Source: Chrysoperla carnea
Lineage: Eukaryota > Arthropoda > Insecta > Neuroptera > Chrysopidae
DNA: 64,000 nt
Direction: 5' to 3'
Assembly: GCF_905475395.1 (NCBI RefSeq)
Contig: NC_058339.1
Coordinates: 15,818,001 to 15,882,000, forward strand
Shown here piece by piece: positions 42,501-55,600 of this stretch. The notes beneath the pieces are model-generated. The model saw nothing but the letters and a program-made list of their open reading frames with translations, did no database searches and was not told the DNA's origin. The first letter of the stretch is position 1, and the number at the start of each line of letters is the position of its first letter. A program made the translations under genes and the position numbers.

Positions 42501-45500
42501 AAAATTAAAATTAACATTTCGAAATCAATAAATAACTCACCCCCTAATATGCGATCAATCCCTTCGCAATATTAAGCCTTGAGTAATAGCGTAATATGGG
42601 GAATAATTTGAATTAAACTAATTTTTCCTTCTTAAATCTATTTTAGATCGTAAGAGGTATTAAAAAATTTACCTGTTTATAAAGGACATTAATTAAAATG
42701 CATATACAATACAAGTTTAAAAGATGATTCTAAGAAAAAAGAAATGTCCTTAAAGGAAGCATGTGCGAGTTATTTTAAGTCGAAGTCACCATTGTTATAA
42801 GTTTATTGTGTGTCATAAACTTTATTCTGTGTCTCTTTATCCAAGTCCGCATTCATCATAGGGGAGGAAGCGAGACGGGTATACGACTCTTCTACCTATC
42901 TCAGTTTCTCTAATAGTAATGAGATAGGTAGAAAAAAAAATGTTGTCTCTCTGTCTTACTCGTATTTTATTTACAGAAATCTGAGGGATTTCTCTAAGTT
43001 ACGTTTGCCCATGCCTGCCTTAAAGGGTAAACGTAAGTTTACTAAGTAATTAAAATGTATAAAAAAATGTTTTTCTTCGCTTGAGGCAGTGCAAGTGATC
43101 TTAGATACACTTTACATTTTAAATGTTAATGTATGGCTTCCTAGTTTAATTAAATAAAATTGTAAGTAATATTTAAAATTGTAAGAAATTTTCCGTACAT
43201 ACATAATAACTTGTAATTTATAAATATGTGAGAAAATATGAATATTTCTTGTAATTTAATATGTAAAATAAACAAAGTTGTTTTAACAATAAATTAATCA
43301 TATATGTTTTCTTAACATAAACAGAGTAATTATCTTGGTTAATGAATATTCAAAGTTGATTTACAAGACTTGAGATTTCATCGTCTGGGAAATTACGCGA
43401 TGATATATTAATGTTTTAGCTTCTATTCGGATTTTTGAACAAAAAAAGATGGATAGAAGCCTATCATTCAAAACAATAATCACATCAAGTCAAGAGTTAC
43501 TAAGGGAGGATACTTTTGAAATGAACACACTGTATAGTATTTACATTTAAACTTTTGTTCAATCTATTATGATTTACAAGATGGATCCTACGGGCCCAAG
43601 ACTTAAAGGATCTATTTTGCTTATTTACGAGCTTAAACACATTCGATATCTCTTTACGTTTTTGAGTTATTGTAATGACAGACACACGGACATAATATAC
43701 TCTAATATATTCCATATAAAGGTATACAAATGTGATTCATTGTACACCATATTTTTATCGTAAATCACATTTTTATAATAATTTACATTCGTTATTTCGT
43801 CGGTTGGCTTTTTTAGTACTATTAACCCCACCTTCGTGCGTTTTTACTTCCCATTTTAATTTTTCCAGAAATGAAAATAATTTTCTGTATATATAATACA
43901 TTAGGTATATACAGGGTGAACCATTTTAATCGATTATCGTTAAAAACTCGTTTTGTAGTAAACTAAACAAAAAATAACTTCAACAAAAGATATGGAGTTT
44001 AATGGGGGCCATCATGTTCTTACATCAGAATTAATAATCAATTTAGATCCTCAAAGTTAAGAGATAGAATAACACTTTAAATTAGGAAGTTGATTCTTTC
44101 GAAAAAACTTTCGAAATCGTTAGCTTTCGGAAAAATATGCCATTATTTCATTTAATCAAAGGAAACACTCTAGCTATAGATAAATGATTTAATCAAAAAT
44201 TGTCAACGTTGGCAATAGAAGACATTCACCTGTGTCCATTACTTTGATCTGCAATTCTAGATTCAAGGTCACTGATCTTGAAAATTTACCTAGACCCAAC
44301 AGTTCACTCATGCGAATGACCTTTATTGTCCCTGAAAATTGGTCTAAAACATTTTTCTAAAGCTATCGTATTTTATTTCGATTAAATGCAATGATGAAAT
44401 ATTTTTAAGTTGCATTTCCTCCGAGAGCTAATCATTTTCGAAAAAATGTTTTAATTAAGGTATTTCCAGCATGGTATCTGCAGTTCCTATGCTAAAGCTA
44501 TGGTTAAAATTTTTTTCGACATAATTTAACGAAAAATTAAATTTAAGAATTTAATAATGCTTACTATTAATTCCCAAAGTTTCAGAAATTTTGACCGTTT
44601 AAAATGGGAAATAATTATGCCAACGTCCCAATTTCGATCAATTTACGTCAAAATTAATTTCTAAATTTTTTTTTTAGAATTTTATTGTATAAACATTTTT
44701 TTCTACTTTTTCTTCAATATATAATAATATCATAAAAAATAGTTGGAGAGACCGGACATTTTACATGCTTTAAATGGGACATGACCCTCAAAATCGCGAA
44801 CTTTGTCTTTAAATATCTCGCGATCTAAACGGCCAAAAATTATGAAATTTTAGGAATTCATAAATAAAGCTATTATAAACCCGAGAAAAAAAATTCGGCC
44901 AAATCTGTCGAAAAGTGATTTCATGCTGGAACTACCTTAAAAAAAGAAAGTTAGCTTTTGTACGATAATCAATTTTCTAATTTAAAATGTTATTCTATCT
45001 CCAACTTTGATTTAACTTAGTTTTTGATTGGCTTACTACAAAACGAGATACTAACCTTGATAGATTAAAATGGTACACCTTGTATATTACCTATAACTCA
45101 ATAACAGGTGAGTTGAAGGGTATTGGTCATTTAATTTTCATTTTCACTTACGTAATAAATGTTTGTGTATGAATCATAAATTAAACATTTATATAATCGA
45201 CAAGAAAAATATTTCCTTAGAAAAGTAATACATTTACAAGGAAAACCAATCCAATTTTATTTCAACAACGTTCAATATATTACAATTGGTGGTATGAGGG
45301 GGGTAGGATAATATATCACGCCACAATTATACGTTTAACATACCTACAGAATGTTCATATAACAGGTTCCAGGCAGGTGTTTGTCGGACAGTTTTCGGTC
45401 CTATCCATCTGGAGTTAATTTAGGCTATACAATGAGGTTATGAATTGATTTAGGACTCCAAATATAAACTATAAAAACCCTTAAAAATGAAAAATGATCA

Positions 45501-48500
45501 AGCGATTTGAACGAAAATTAACGATAAATATTTTGGGAAAAAAGGCGGAATAAAACCCATGAAGTTTTAGTTTTTAAAAAGTGTGATCGTATATTTAATT
45601 TTTCAACGGGCTTCAATTAGTTTAATAAAGTTGTAAATAATAAAATTATTGTTCAATAAAATATATGTATAATTTATTGTTGTTCATATGAAAACTATTT
45701 CAAGGCACTTTAATTCACATCATATCTAACATAATATTTTATGTATAATAAATATTTGATTACACATTCCGTACCATCTCTAAATATCAGTTTATTTTTA
45801 AGATCAACTCCCACATCAAAATTTTTTATTGGAAAGCAATTTACGCATATACAAAAACTTTTTTACAAAAAATAGAGCCGACTTAAATAATACTTCTATC
45901 AATATCTTTCTTATGAACAATTATTTTTGAATTTGAATTGTAATGTCCATGACTTTTTAATTTATATATCATTAATACAAGAAATTTACATAAAATGATG
46001 AAATTAACTTCAAACAGATCATTTTATTATGAGAACAATTGAATTCTTTGTAACATGATTTATTTTAAAATAAATTTGTTGATGACTTTTATAATCATAC
46101 AGCAGAGTAATAATTAGTTGACATAAAGTATCAATTAAAACTATTGTAATACAAACACAGCTGTAAATAGTACAATTTTTGCAATAAAAATATATTAGTA
46201 TGTTTTTGCAAATACAGGATGGTACATTAAAAAAGCAAATATTATCGTTTTGCTCAAAAATATTAATAGGTCACTATTTTTTTTTTGTAAACTACCCATC
46301 CTTTTTATAAGTTGACAAAATTTTACTAAGAAAAGTTGCTCGAAATTGACAATAGCTAATGCATTAAAACATAAATTTATGTAGAGGTTATGATTTACAA
46401 AGGTAAAGAATATTTAACGCCCGAAATATTTGACGCAATATTTGATAATATCTCTCTTAATTAAATAATTGTTTATTGTTAATTTCTGAACACCCTATAG
46501 TCAGTCTGATGCATGAATTGTATCTGGTGATGGTATTATTATTATTTTCTCGACAATCAGGGATTGTAAAATTTATATGAACCAATTGATCAATATGCGA
46601 CTAATCGGCAAAGCCGAATATCCGCCCACTTCATAGCCGGGGACTATTCGGCAAAGAGCGCCGAATAGTCCATACACGAGACTTCTTTTTGACATGATTA
46701 AATTGAGAAAAACACAGCTGGGATCCGTGCAAAGACAAAAATCAACTGTGGCTTTTCTTAAAAATGTATAGTTTTTGAGAAAGTATAAATATGTGTAAAT
46801 TTCTTCGACTAATTCGACCTAATTAAAAAAGTTTCATTCGTGATTTGCCTTCATTCATGTATATTTTATACATACAGAGTCTCAAAGTCGATTCTTAAAT
46901 TAAGACAAGAAAAGTAAAAAATTGATTATATTTAATTTGATGAAATATAAAACGTGTAAAACCACAAGTTAACAAATGAATTTCATAATAATTATTAAAA
47001 TAATTGACATTTTAATAAGAAAAGTAATAAACATTTAATAAAAATAGCAATAATAAAATAAATTAAATTATATAACAACAAATAATATAGTAAATAACTA
47101 ACCTTAATTGTTGCATGATTTAACATTTCTTGCCATGCATTATCAAACTGCCATTCATGTTGATTACTCATAAATCTTTGTTCAGCTAATGCCACGGTTT
47201 CTTTCGCTGCAGCATGAATTTCTAAACATTTAAAAATTGCATTTTATCAAATATTGTTTGCATCAATTTATTTCTTATTATATTCTATTTAATTTTAAAT
47301 GATCTAAACTCACGACATTTTAGCCTTTCTTAACAAAAATCTCCTATTCCGTATTTCTTTATGGTATGAAGGGAGGTGTGACTACAATTTTATTTGGGAA
47401 TCGATTTGTCATGTTACATTGGAAATATTCACAGAGATAATACCATACTACTGCAAAGTCTCAAACGATTGATCGCCGTACAGAGAGACCAGATAAAGTA
47501 GGCACTTATAGCTTACAGATAAAGGCAGATAGAGCAGGTGTGAATAGCTGCCTTCTCCTCTCTTATACGCCTACAATTTCAACTGCTATTCAAGAATTCT
47601 CTTATTGCGTTTCCTATGCCTATACTGCTCTATGATATTTTCTCTATTGTAATATCCGATTGAAAACTCACTATTGTAAATACACTAATTTAAGATTCAT
47701 AGCTCGAGACCGAGAAATGGCAACTTCACAAAAAAAACTACCACAGTATTTATTAAAGGCTTATAAATAACTATACCCCTTTACAAAACATTTCTGTTTT
47801 TAGTTTTTGCGAGAATTAACAAAAAATATCATAAAATGTATGAAATTTAATATATCTTCAATGTTTACATGTTAAAAACATAAAATTTAACAGCTCAAAT
47901 CGAAAAGTTTAACACCGTATGGGGTATTAAAAATTTACCTGCTTACAGAGAGCATGAGAATGTATATAACATGATTTAAAGATCATTCTAAGAAAACGTG
48001 ATTAATTTTTATAAATATAGCCAGATGTTAAACACATGCTTATATCTTCAAAAGCTAATTCTATTTCTTTTCTAAAACTTATTTGTTTTGAAAATTAAAC
48101 TGAACTAACCGAGACACTCAATACATTTTTAGTGTATTATGGACTAAAATTTCTAAACACACTTCAATCAGATCAAAAAAGTAATTTTTGCCATTTAACG
48201 TGCAATAGGGAATATTCATATATTTTTTATATATTTTTAATTCATTGTTTACACCGTTATAACAAAGTAAAAAATATAAATACTGCTTAAAAATGCTGTA
48301 TTTAAGTGTAAAAAAAATATTTAAAATACATTATAATTTTGAGATATTTAAACGCAGTTTTTTGGCGCTCTCTGTTGATGACGTATAAGTACGTGATCTG
48401 TCAAATTTTGACAGTTCAATGTATAATTTACACTTTAAAAAAATGAATTTACAACACAGAATTTACACTTGTTATTATTAAGTTTTCTAATAAAAAGCTG

Positions 48501-49555
48501 TAAATAGTATAATTTAATGAAATACCATATAAAATGTAAGTAATTGATATCACACAGTATGTCAACAAATTTAACAAGCCCGTACTTTGATGTCACGACC
48601 GTATTAAAATTTGAATTTCCGTTTTAGAAATTTTTAAATGCCCTCACTGAATTTGTAATTTTATTAATTAATTTTAAGTGATTAAAAATATATTAATTAC
48701 TAAAATAATGGTTTAGTTGAAATGTCCAGCCAATAAAGTTACGGATGAAAAATATTTAAACCAAATTTAAATTTCATGAATATTCCCTATTGATTTTCGC
48801 TAGAAAAAACGATCTGGCTCCTAGAGTACATTGAATGTCATTTTGATCAAGTTATCCACTAATTAGCGGGTAAGTTAAAATTTGTTGATTACCGTATTGG
48901 GATAGATGCTTTAATATAAACATAAAATAATACGATCTTATAACGTAGAATTGCCCCAAAAATAAGTAACGTAGGTACAAATTATAATAATTATATTGAT
49001 AGACAGATTATACACTCACCATTAGCTCTTTGAAATGCTACAGCGGCTCTTTGACATTCAATTTGAGCAAGCTTTGCAATTTCTAACGCATCGTAATAAG
49101 GTCTTGCACGTTCAATACATCCACCTAATTTTTTTGATAATAATTTTAACCGTCTTGTCGATTCGTTTAATAACATTCGAAATGTTGTATTTGCCTCCTA
49201 AAAAATAAACTTTCGTTTAGACACCTGTGTGTTATTAAAAAAAAAAACCAAGTTCATTGAACACAAAAAAAAAGAGACAGATACATACATTAAATGTGTT
49301 TAATGAACTTATTTATACAGGTTAAATTTTTTTGGATGAACTTACATCTAATTCAATTTCTAATCGATTAATTTCATCTGTTGCAGTATTTAATTTTTCT
49401 AATTCAATCTGTAAAATAAACAACACTCTTTTAATATGACGAATCGTGACTAATATGTTGATCAAAGTAAGTATCACTTAAACAAAGAAAATTTATCGTA
49501 CTTGAATTCGTGGATCCAATTCGGTATCGCTGTTATCATCATTCGAACTTTCCAT
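36595..49555 (-). CDS. pcs: SH3BP5/parcas-type coiled-coil protein, complete
   Basis: Five minus-strand exons: 49555-49502, 49408-49346, 49197-49020, 47221-47103 and 37530-36595. Junctions are GT-AG and in phase, giving 449 aa. The start MESSNDDNSDTELDPRIQ leads into a long, charged coiled coil to about residue 240. Family landmarks are LNTATDEINRLE, LNESTRRLKLLSKKLGGCIE, ARPYYDALEIAKLAQ, EHQRRATLFNAAEQKVQELE, KSRPYFEEKVLCYEQL and VKYDYAQSLKQLE. The C-terminal half is low-complexity and acidic, ending in a poly-threonine run. By family knowledge, SH3BP5-type proteins are Rab11 guanine-nucleotide exchange factors, and the vertebrate protein also binds Btk and JNK; the fly orthologue is parcas. 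The fourth intron is 9.6 kb and repeat-filled. A possible poly(A) signal is at 36392-36397. Confidence 0.93.
36609..36635. repeat. pcs: TAG/CTA trinucleotide run coding poly-threonine
   Basis: An in-frame run of about nine triplets (tag on the plus strand, act on the coding strand) gives eight threonines in STTTTTTTTN just before the stop. It is likely to vary in length between individuals. Confidence 0.8.
41479..41935 (+). repeat. 220-bp tandem duplication with half-units
   Basis: Two copies, starting at 41479 and 41699 with gaaaacgggtccatttcctg. Each copy contains a second, related half-unit (gaacgaacccactttctg or gaatgaacccactttctg) about 160 bp in, and all four carry aattagtacgaatt. So an older ~110-bp unit was doubled and then the pair was duplicated. 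Confidence 0.75.
43900..45095. mobile_element. 1.2-kb terminal-inverted-repeat element
   Basis: The left end (aggtatatacagggtgaacc, then attttaatc) and right end, read on the minus strand (aggtaatatacaaggtgtac, then cattttaatc), are inverted repeats. The arms extend to about 44100 and from about 44940. Shared arm text includes ctcgttttgtagtaa and gagatagaataaca. The 0.85-kb centre has no intact ORF. An arm-like copy lies at 215-360. The superfamily was not determined and no target duplication was seen. Confidence 0.7.
46641..46671. repeat. GC-rich perfect hairpin
   Basis: ggactattcggc and gccgaatagtcc are perfect 12-bp complements around a 7-bp spacer. Just upstream is a related cggcaaagccgaatat. 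Such cggc/gccg-attc motifs are typical ends of small DNA elements, but the wider element is not visible. Confidence 0.5.
47222..49019. other. 1.8-kb third intron of the SH3BP5 gene
   Basis: AT-rich; contains a possible inverted-repeat element at 48206-48793. Nothing else is recognised. Confidence 0.6.
48206..48793. mobile_element. Possible 0.6-kb inverted-repeat element
   Basis: aatagggaatattcat at the left and its complement atgaatattccctatt at the right are about 590 bp apart. The same sequence recurs near 63704-63720. It has no ORF. With ends this short, a chance pairing of two dispersed repeats is possible. Confidence 0.4.
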
Positions 49556-50236
49556 AATCACAAGAAAAATAAACACAACACTTAATTATTAACGTAACAC
49601 TGTGATCACTTCACAACGACGAAGTATCACTTAACACTAAAAGATCGAACATAATTTGATTTGATTTGATTAAATTTATATTTAAACTATATAATTTTTA
49701 TTTAAACTAAGCTTAATTACTAATAAAAAACTTTATTCACAACTTCAGTCTGCCATGTTTAACACTGTCATGATTCTTATTTACTGTCATCGAATTTTAC
49801 TTGGGGATAATTTGTAACCTTTTTTTAGTTTTTTCATTTCTATTTGTATGTAGATAAAACAGAAAGGCTAGGTTTGTTTGATCCAAGCAGTATCTGATAT
49901 CAGTTTTTTGTACTAATGAACATTTTTTAGTGACATCTACTTATTTATGTAAAAGATTATTTCTAACCTGGTGAACTCCCATTATCGGATTTATCTGACT
50001 TTCTTAATCGCTGTCATTTCAGTTGGTATGTTTCCCCTTTCGTGGGATTTTCCGAATTTTCTTTATCGCAATCGGACTTTCTTTAAGAAGTTCAGCTTCT
50101 AATTGACAGCCAGTAGTATTGTAGCTATTGATGGTTGAGACTTGAGAGTTTTGTAAGTTCAATATTCTTCTAAGAGATGGCTGTACAATTCGAATGTAAA
50201 TTTAATTTTCTTTCCGCGTTTAATTTGATACGTAAA

Positions 50237-50353
50237 CAGGGGCGGATTTACGAATTTCGAGATCATCAGAATAGTGTGCACGCAAATTTTCACCAGCTTC
50301 TTCCAGTTCCAACCGGGACATTTACTGATACCCTACGCATAAATCCGCCCCTG
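50237..50353. mobile_element. 117-bp hAT-type MITE with near-perfect 8-bp TSD
   Basis: Ends caggggcggattta and taaatccgcccctg are perfect complements and begin with the CAGGGG typical of hAT elements. The flanks are tacgtaaa (50229-50236) and tacgtagt (50354-50361), an 8-bp duplication with two differences. The open frame 50177-50383 merely reads across it. Confidence 0.8.
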
Positions 50354-50519
50354 TACGTAGTAACACAGATAAATATACAGTAAAATGTAAAAGAAAATGT
50401 TGATAGTATATTACATACCTGGAGAGCAAAAGTAGGTAAATGATGTCTCAGATTTCATGCTCATTCTCATGTTGACAAATTTTGGCGTTGAGGAGGCTTT
50501 CATGACTTTTTCCAATTGT

Positions 50520-50715
50520 TGTTTATAGCTTGTGGTTGTTCTTATTTATCGTGATGACAGACGGATTGGCAAACAGAAATGGACTACTTAGGAGATTTTA
50601 TGAACACCTTTACCAAAATTTTGTTTGTATTATCAATATTTCTAAGCGTTACAAACTTGGGACTAAAATTAGTATACCTTGATATATATTTCATATAGGT
50701 ACCTATATAGGGTGT
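50520..50715 (-). repeat. Dispersed repeat family R1, copy 4 (reversed)
   Basis: On the minus strand it reads caccctatata, tttagtcccaagtttgtaac, gtgttcataaaatc, tagtccatttc and cgtctgtc, as in the other copies. It is truncated after the cgtctgtc region. Confidence 0.6.
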
Positions 50716-52681
50716 AAAAATAAATTTCAATTTAAAATATTCCTATATTATAAAAATTATAACATTTACATATTGACGATAATCATTTACAAAAATTATT
50801 AATTACATTTTTAATAAATTTATAATTACAAAATAAAATTACTTTAAAAAAAATAATAAACACTACAAATTAATGGTTAAAAACAAATAATAAATTGACT
50901 TAAGTAGTTTGGCTTTGTAATCAGATTACAAATAAAAAGATTTATCATTTAATTTAATTACTATTTTGTGGGTTTAATTAATTAAGAAAACTTGATATCA
51001 CAAAAAAAAAAATTGTAATATTTCACACCGGAATATCTCTATTTAACTAGGGTGGATTAAATCATCTGAGGGACCTTAAGTAATGCAAGTCTTGGAACTC
51101 ATCTCTTCTTTTTAATTTCTTGTTGTTACGATCTTTTATCAGTGTTCATTTCACAGTGACCTTGAAAACCAAGGACCCCATTCAAGAACGAACTTGTACA
51201 ACTTCGTTAGATTATTTCGTGTATGAATTTCCGATAATATCTGTCGTGTCTTTACTCAATTTTATTTAGGTCTTCAGTGTACTTATCACTCACCAAAATT
51301 GTTGGTGGGTAAAAAAAACATACTTTTAAGGACTGCGGGCAGTTGCCGCACAATTGACTTAAGATTAATCCGTTCTTGCTGAGTAAGTTATTAAGTTCTC
51401 TCGTTGACACATATTTCTCTCTTATTTTTTTTACAAGTGTACAATAATTATCAGGTTAATATTTCAAGCAAAGTAGCGGTTTATATGTCTCTTGAAATAT
51501 TATCCCGAAAAGTTATAAAACTTCTAGTAAATCAGTAAATTAACGTATTGAAGAAAATTGTTTATACCGCAACTATTTTTTTTTCGTGACCTCATCATTT
51601 TCTTAGTATACAATCAGGCAAATTGTGACAATCATTATAAGAAAATACTTTGAAATAAAAGGGGGGGGGGAGTATACACAGAAATTGCTACAATATTCGT
51701 GCGATTAATTCGATATACTTTTGTCTCAATTTGCCTAGGAAACTTTTTGTAATCTAATCTAAATAAATTAACATAAAATTTATATTATAAATCATAAATT
51801 TCATAGAACATATTACATCGAAGAAGAAATTGATATTATATATTGTAGAAGGCATTCTCGAGGAAATAATATAGCTGGTAAAAAAATTCTAGGTTAGGCC
51901 AAATTTTAAAAAGAGCGGAGCATTGGGTAACCAAGACCATTGTCTCCTAACCCGAGAAGACCAAATTTATTGTTCTATATGAATTACCTCAAGTACTTCT
52001 TAACTTTTACTATAAAGAGTTCTTTGAGACAACTCAATATATGCCCTATGATTTGTTTGATTTAATTCCGATTTTAAGTTCTTTCTCTACGAGTTTAGTG
52101 TCGAGTGGTCTCTTCTACAAATACGAAAAGCCATATTTCATGAACAAATGTGGTAAAATATTTTACGTGCTTGCACAAAAATCATATTTTTTGGTTAACT
52201 ATAAAAATATTTTGTCTAAAATTAATTAAATAAATAATTAAAAATCCATTAAAATATTATTTTAATCAAATTTTAGGATGCGTTCATACTATTATGTTTA
52301 TTGGCAGGTCGGCAATTTGGACGCTCCTTTAATTTATGAATAATAACGAGAATCGAAACATATGAACATTTAACTAAAATCTAAAAGTAATTTACAAATT
52401 TTAGACGACTGTAAAAGCTTGATCGATTTAAAATTCAACAATCCTTTTACATAAGGTTGTAGAAATTTTAAATAATAATTTACATAAAAATATTAAAAAA
52501 TAAGACTAGTCATTATTTTGTTTTTTAAACAATATTATTATTTTCTAGTTATACTGAGTGTTTAATAGAAAGTTTAAGTTACATAATTAAATTTACGCTT
52601 TAAATTTAAGAAATAGGGGGCGCAAAGGGGCGTATGTTTTATACGTAAAACAAAAAGTTAGTAAAGAATTATGTAAAACAA

Positions 52682-55600
52682 GAATTTTTTTCGAAACCCT
52701 CTAATTTTGGGTCATTTTTATCAGCTGTGATGTCTGTTTTTCGCTAGCTATCATTTATGTGCTTAATTCCGGGACCAGAACTCCAAATTCTTGAAAATTT
52801 TTAGAGCTAGGTTATTTTTGATCACAAATTTGAAAAATATGACCCAAATTAAGTAGGATTACATACTTGGATTATGAAAATTGAATAAAATTTGGATGTG
52901 ATAGAGCAAAATTAAATTTTTTGGATTTTGATGACGTCATAAAGTTAAAAAATTTGAATTTTTTGATAACACAGGCAAATTTCATCCAATCTTATTGGAA
53001 TTTTTTTTGAAACCCACTAATTTTTGGTCATTTTTTTCAGCTGTGATGTCAGTTTTTTGCTAGCTATCACTTATATGGTTAATTCCGGGACCAGAACTCC
53101 AAATTCTTGAAAATCTTTAGAGCTAGGTTAATTTTGATCACAAATTTGAAAAGTATGACCCAAATTAAGTAGGATTACATACTTGGTTTATCAAAATTGG
53201 ATAAAATTTGGATGTGATAGAGCAAAATAAAATATTTTTGGATTTTGATGACGTCATAAAGTTAAAAAATTCGATATTTTTGATATCACAGACAAATTTG
53301 ATCCAATCTTATTGGAATTTTTTTTTGAAACCCACTAATTTTGGGTCATTCTTTTCAGCTGTGATGTCAGTTTTTCGCTAGCTATCACATGTATGCTTAA
53401 TTCCGGGACCAGGGCTCCAAATTCTTGAAACTCATTAGAGCTAGGTTAATTTTGATCATAAATTTGAAAAGTATGACCCAAATTAAGTAGGATTACATAC
53501 TTGGTTTATCAAAATTGGATAAAATTTGGATGTGATAAAGCAAAATAAAATATTTTTGGATTTTGATGACGTCATAAAGTTAAAAAATTCGATATTTTTG
53601 ATATCACAGACAAATTTGATCCAATCTTATTGGAATTTTTTTTTGAAACCCACTAATTTTGGGTCATTCTTTTTAGCTGTGATGTCAGTTTTTTGCTAGC
53701 TATCACTTATATGGTTAATTCCGGGACCAGAACTCCAAATTCTTGAAAATCTTTAGAGCTAGGTTAATTTTGATCATAAATTTGAAAAGTATGACCCAAA
53801 TTAAGTAGGATTACATACTTGGTTTATCAAAATTGGATAAAATTTGGATGTGATAGAGCAAAATAAAATATTTTTGGATTTTGATGACGTCATAAAGTTA
53901 AAAAATTCGATATTTTTGATATCACAGACAAATTTGATCCAATCTTATTGGAATTTTTTTTTGAAACCCACTAATTTTGGGTCATTCTTTTCAGCTGTGA
54001 TGTCAGTTTTTCGCTAGCTATCACATGTATGCTTAATTCCGGGACCAGGGCTCCAAATTCTTGAAACTCATTAGAGCTAGGTTAATTTTGATCATAAATT
54101 TGAAAAGTATGACCCAAATTAAGTAGGATTACATACTTGGTTTATCAAAATTGGATAAAATTTGGATGTGATAAAGCAAAATAAAATATTTTTGGATTTT
54201 GATGACGTCATAAAGTTAAAAAATTCGATATTTTTGATATCACAGACAAATTTGATCCAATCTTATTGGAATTTTTTTTTGAAACCCACTAATTTTGGGT
54301 CATTCTTTTCAGCTGTGATGTCAGTTTTTTGCTAGCTATCACTTATATGGTTAATTCCGGGACTAGAACTCCAAATTCTTGAAAATCTTTAGAGCTAGGT
54401 TAATTTTGATCATAAATTTGAAAAGTATGACCCAAATTAAGTAGGATTACATACTTGGTTTATCAAAATTGGATAAAATTTGGATGTGATAAAGCAAAAT
54501 AAAATATTTTTGGATTTTGATGACGTCATAAAGTTAAAAAATTCGATATTTTTGATATCACAGACAAATTTGATCCAATCTTATTGGAATTTTTTTTTGA
54601 AACCCACTAATTTTGGGTCATTCTTTTCAGCTGTGATGTCAGTTTTTTGCTAGCTATCACTTATATGGTTAATTCCGGGACCAGAACTCCAAATTCTTGA
54701 AAATCTTTAGAGCTAGGTTAATTTTGATCATAAATTTGAAAAGTATGACCCAAATTAAGTAGGATCACATACTTGGTTTATCAAAATTGGATAAAATTTG
54801 GATGTGATAGAGCAAAATAAAATATTTTTGGATTTTGATGACGTCATAAAGTTAAAAAATTCGATATTTTTGATATCACAGACAAATTTGATCCAATCTT
54901 ATTGGAATTTTTTTTTGAAACCCACTAATTTTGGGCCATTCTTTTCAGCTGTGATGTCAGTTTTTCGCTAGCTATCACATGTATGCTTAATTCCGGGACC
55001 AGGGCTCCAAATTCTTGAAACTCATTAGAGCTAGGTTAATTTTGATCATAAATTTGAAAAGTATGACCCAAATTAAGTAGGATTACATACTTGGTTTATC
55101 AAAATTGGATAAAATTTGGATGTGATAAAGCAAAATAAAATATTTTTGGATTTTGATGACGTCATAAAGTTAAAAAATTCGATATTTTTGATATCACAGA
55201 CAAATTTGATCCAATCTTATTGGAATTTTTTTTTGAAACCCACTAATTTTGGGTCATTCTTTTCAGCTGTGATGTCAGTTTTTTGCTAGCTATCACTTAT
55301 ATGGTTAATTCCGGGACTAGAACTCCAAATTCTTGAAAATCTTTAGAGCTAGGTTAATTTTGATCATAAATTTGAAAAGTATGACCCAAATTAAGTAGGA
55401 TTACATACTTGGTTTATCAAAATTGGATAAAATTTGGATGTGATAGAGCAAAATAAAATATTTTTGGATTTTGATGACGTCATAAAGTTAAAAAATTCGA
55501 TATTTTTGATATCACAGACAAATTTGATCCAATCTTATTGGAATTTTTTTTTGAAACCCACTAATTTTGGGTCATTCTTTTCAGCTGTGATGTCAGTTTT

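Larger units (their letters stand above)
37531..47102. other. 9.6-kb intron of the SH3BP5 gene
   Basis: Lies between coding exons 4 and 5. It contains a tandem repeat (41479-41935), an inverted-repeat element (43900-45095) and a short GC-rich hairpin (46641-46671). 37.5-41.4 kb, 42.0-43.9 kb and 45.1-46.6 kb show no gene. Two overlapping minus-strand frames at 37869-38124 and a plus-strand frame at 38273-38467 have no domain and are ignored. Confidence 0.7.
49556..52681. other. 3.1 kb upstream of the SH3BP5 gene
   Basis: Should hold the SH3BP5 promoter, but no core element can be pointed to. Contains a hAT-type MITE (50237-50353) and an R1 copy (50520-50715). A run of G is at 51661-51670. 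50.8-52.6 kb is AT-rich with nothing recognised; the plus-strand frame at 52041-52229 lacks any domain. Confidence 0.6.

Noticed and set aside
50177-50383. 68-codon plus-strand frame
   Set aside because: It reads across the 117-bp hAT-type MITE and is not a gene.
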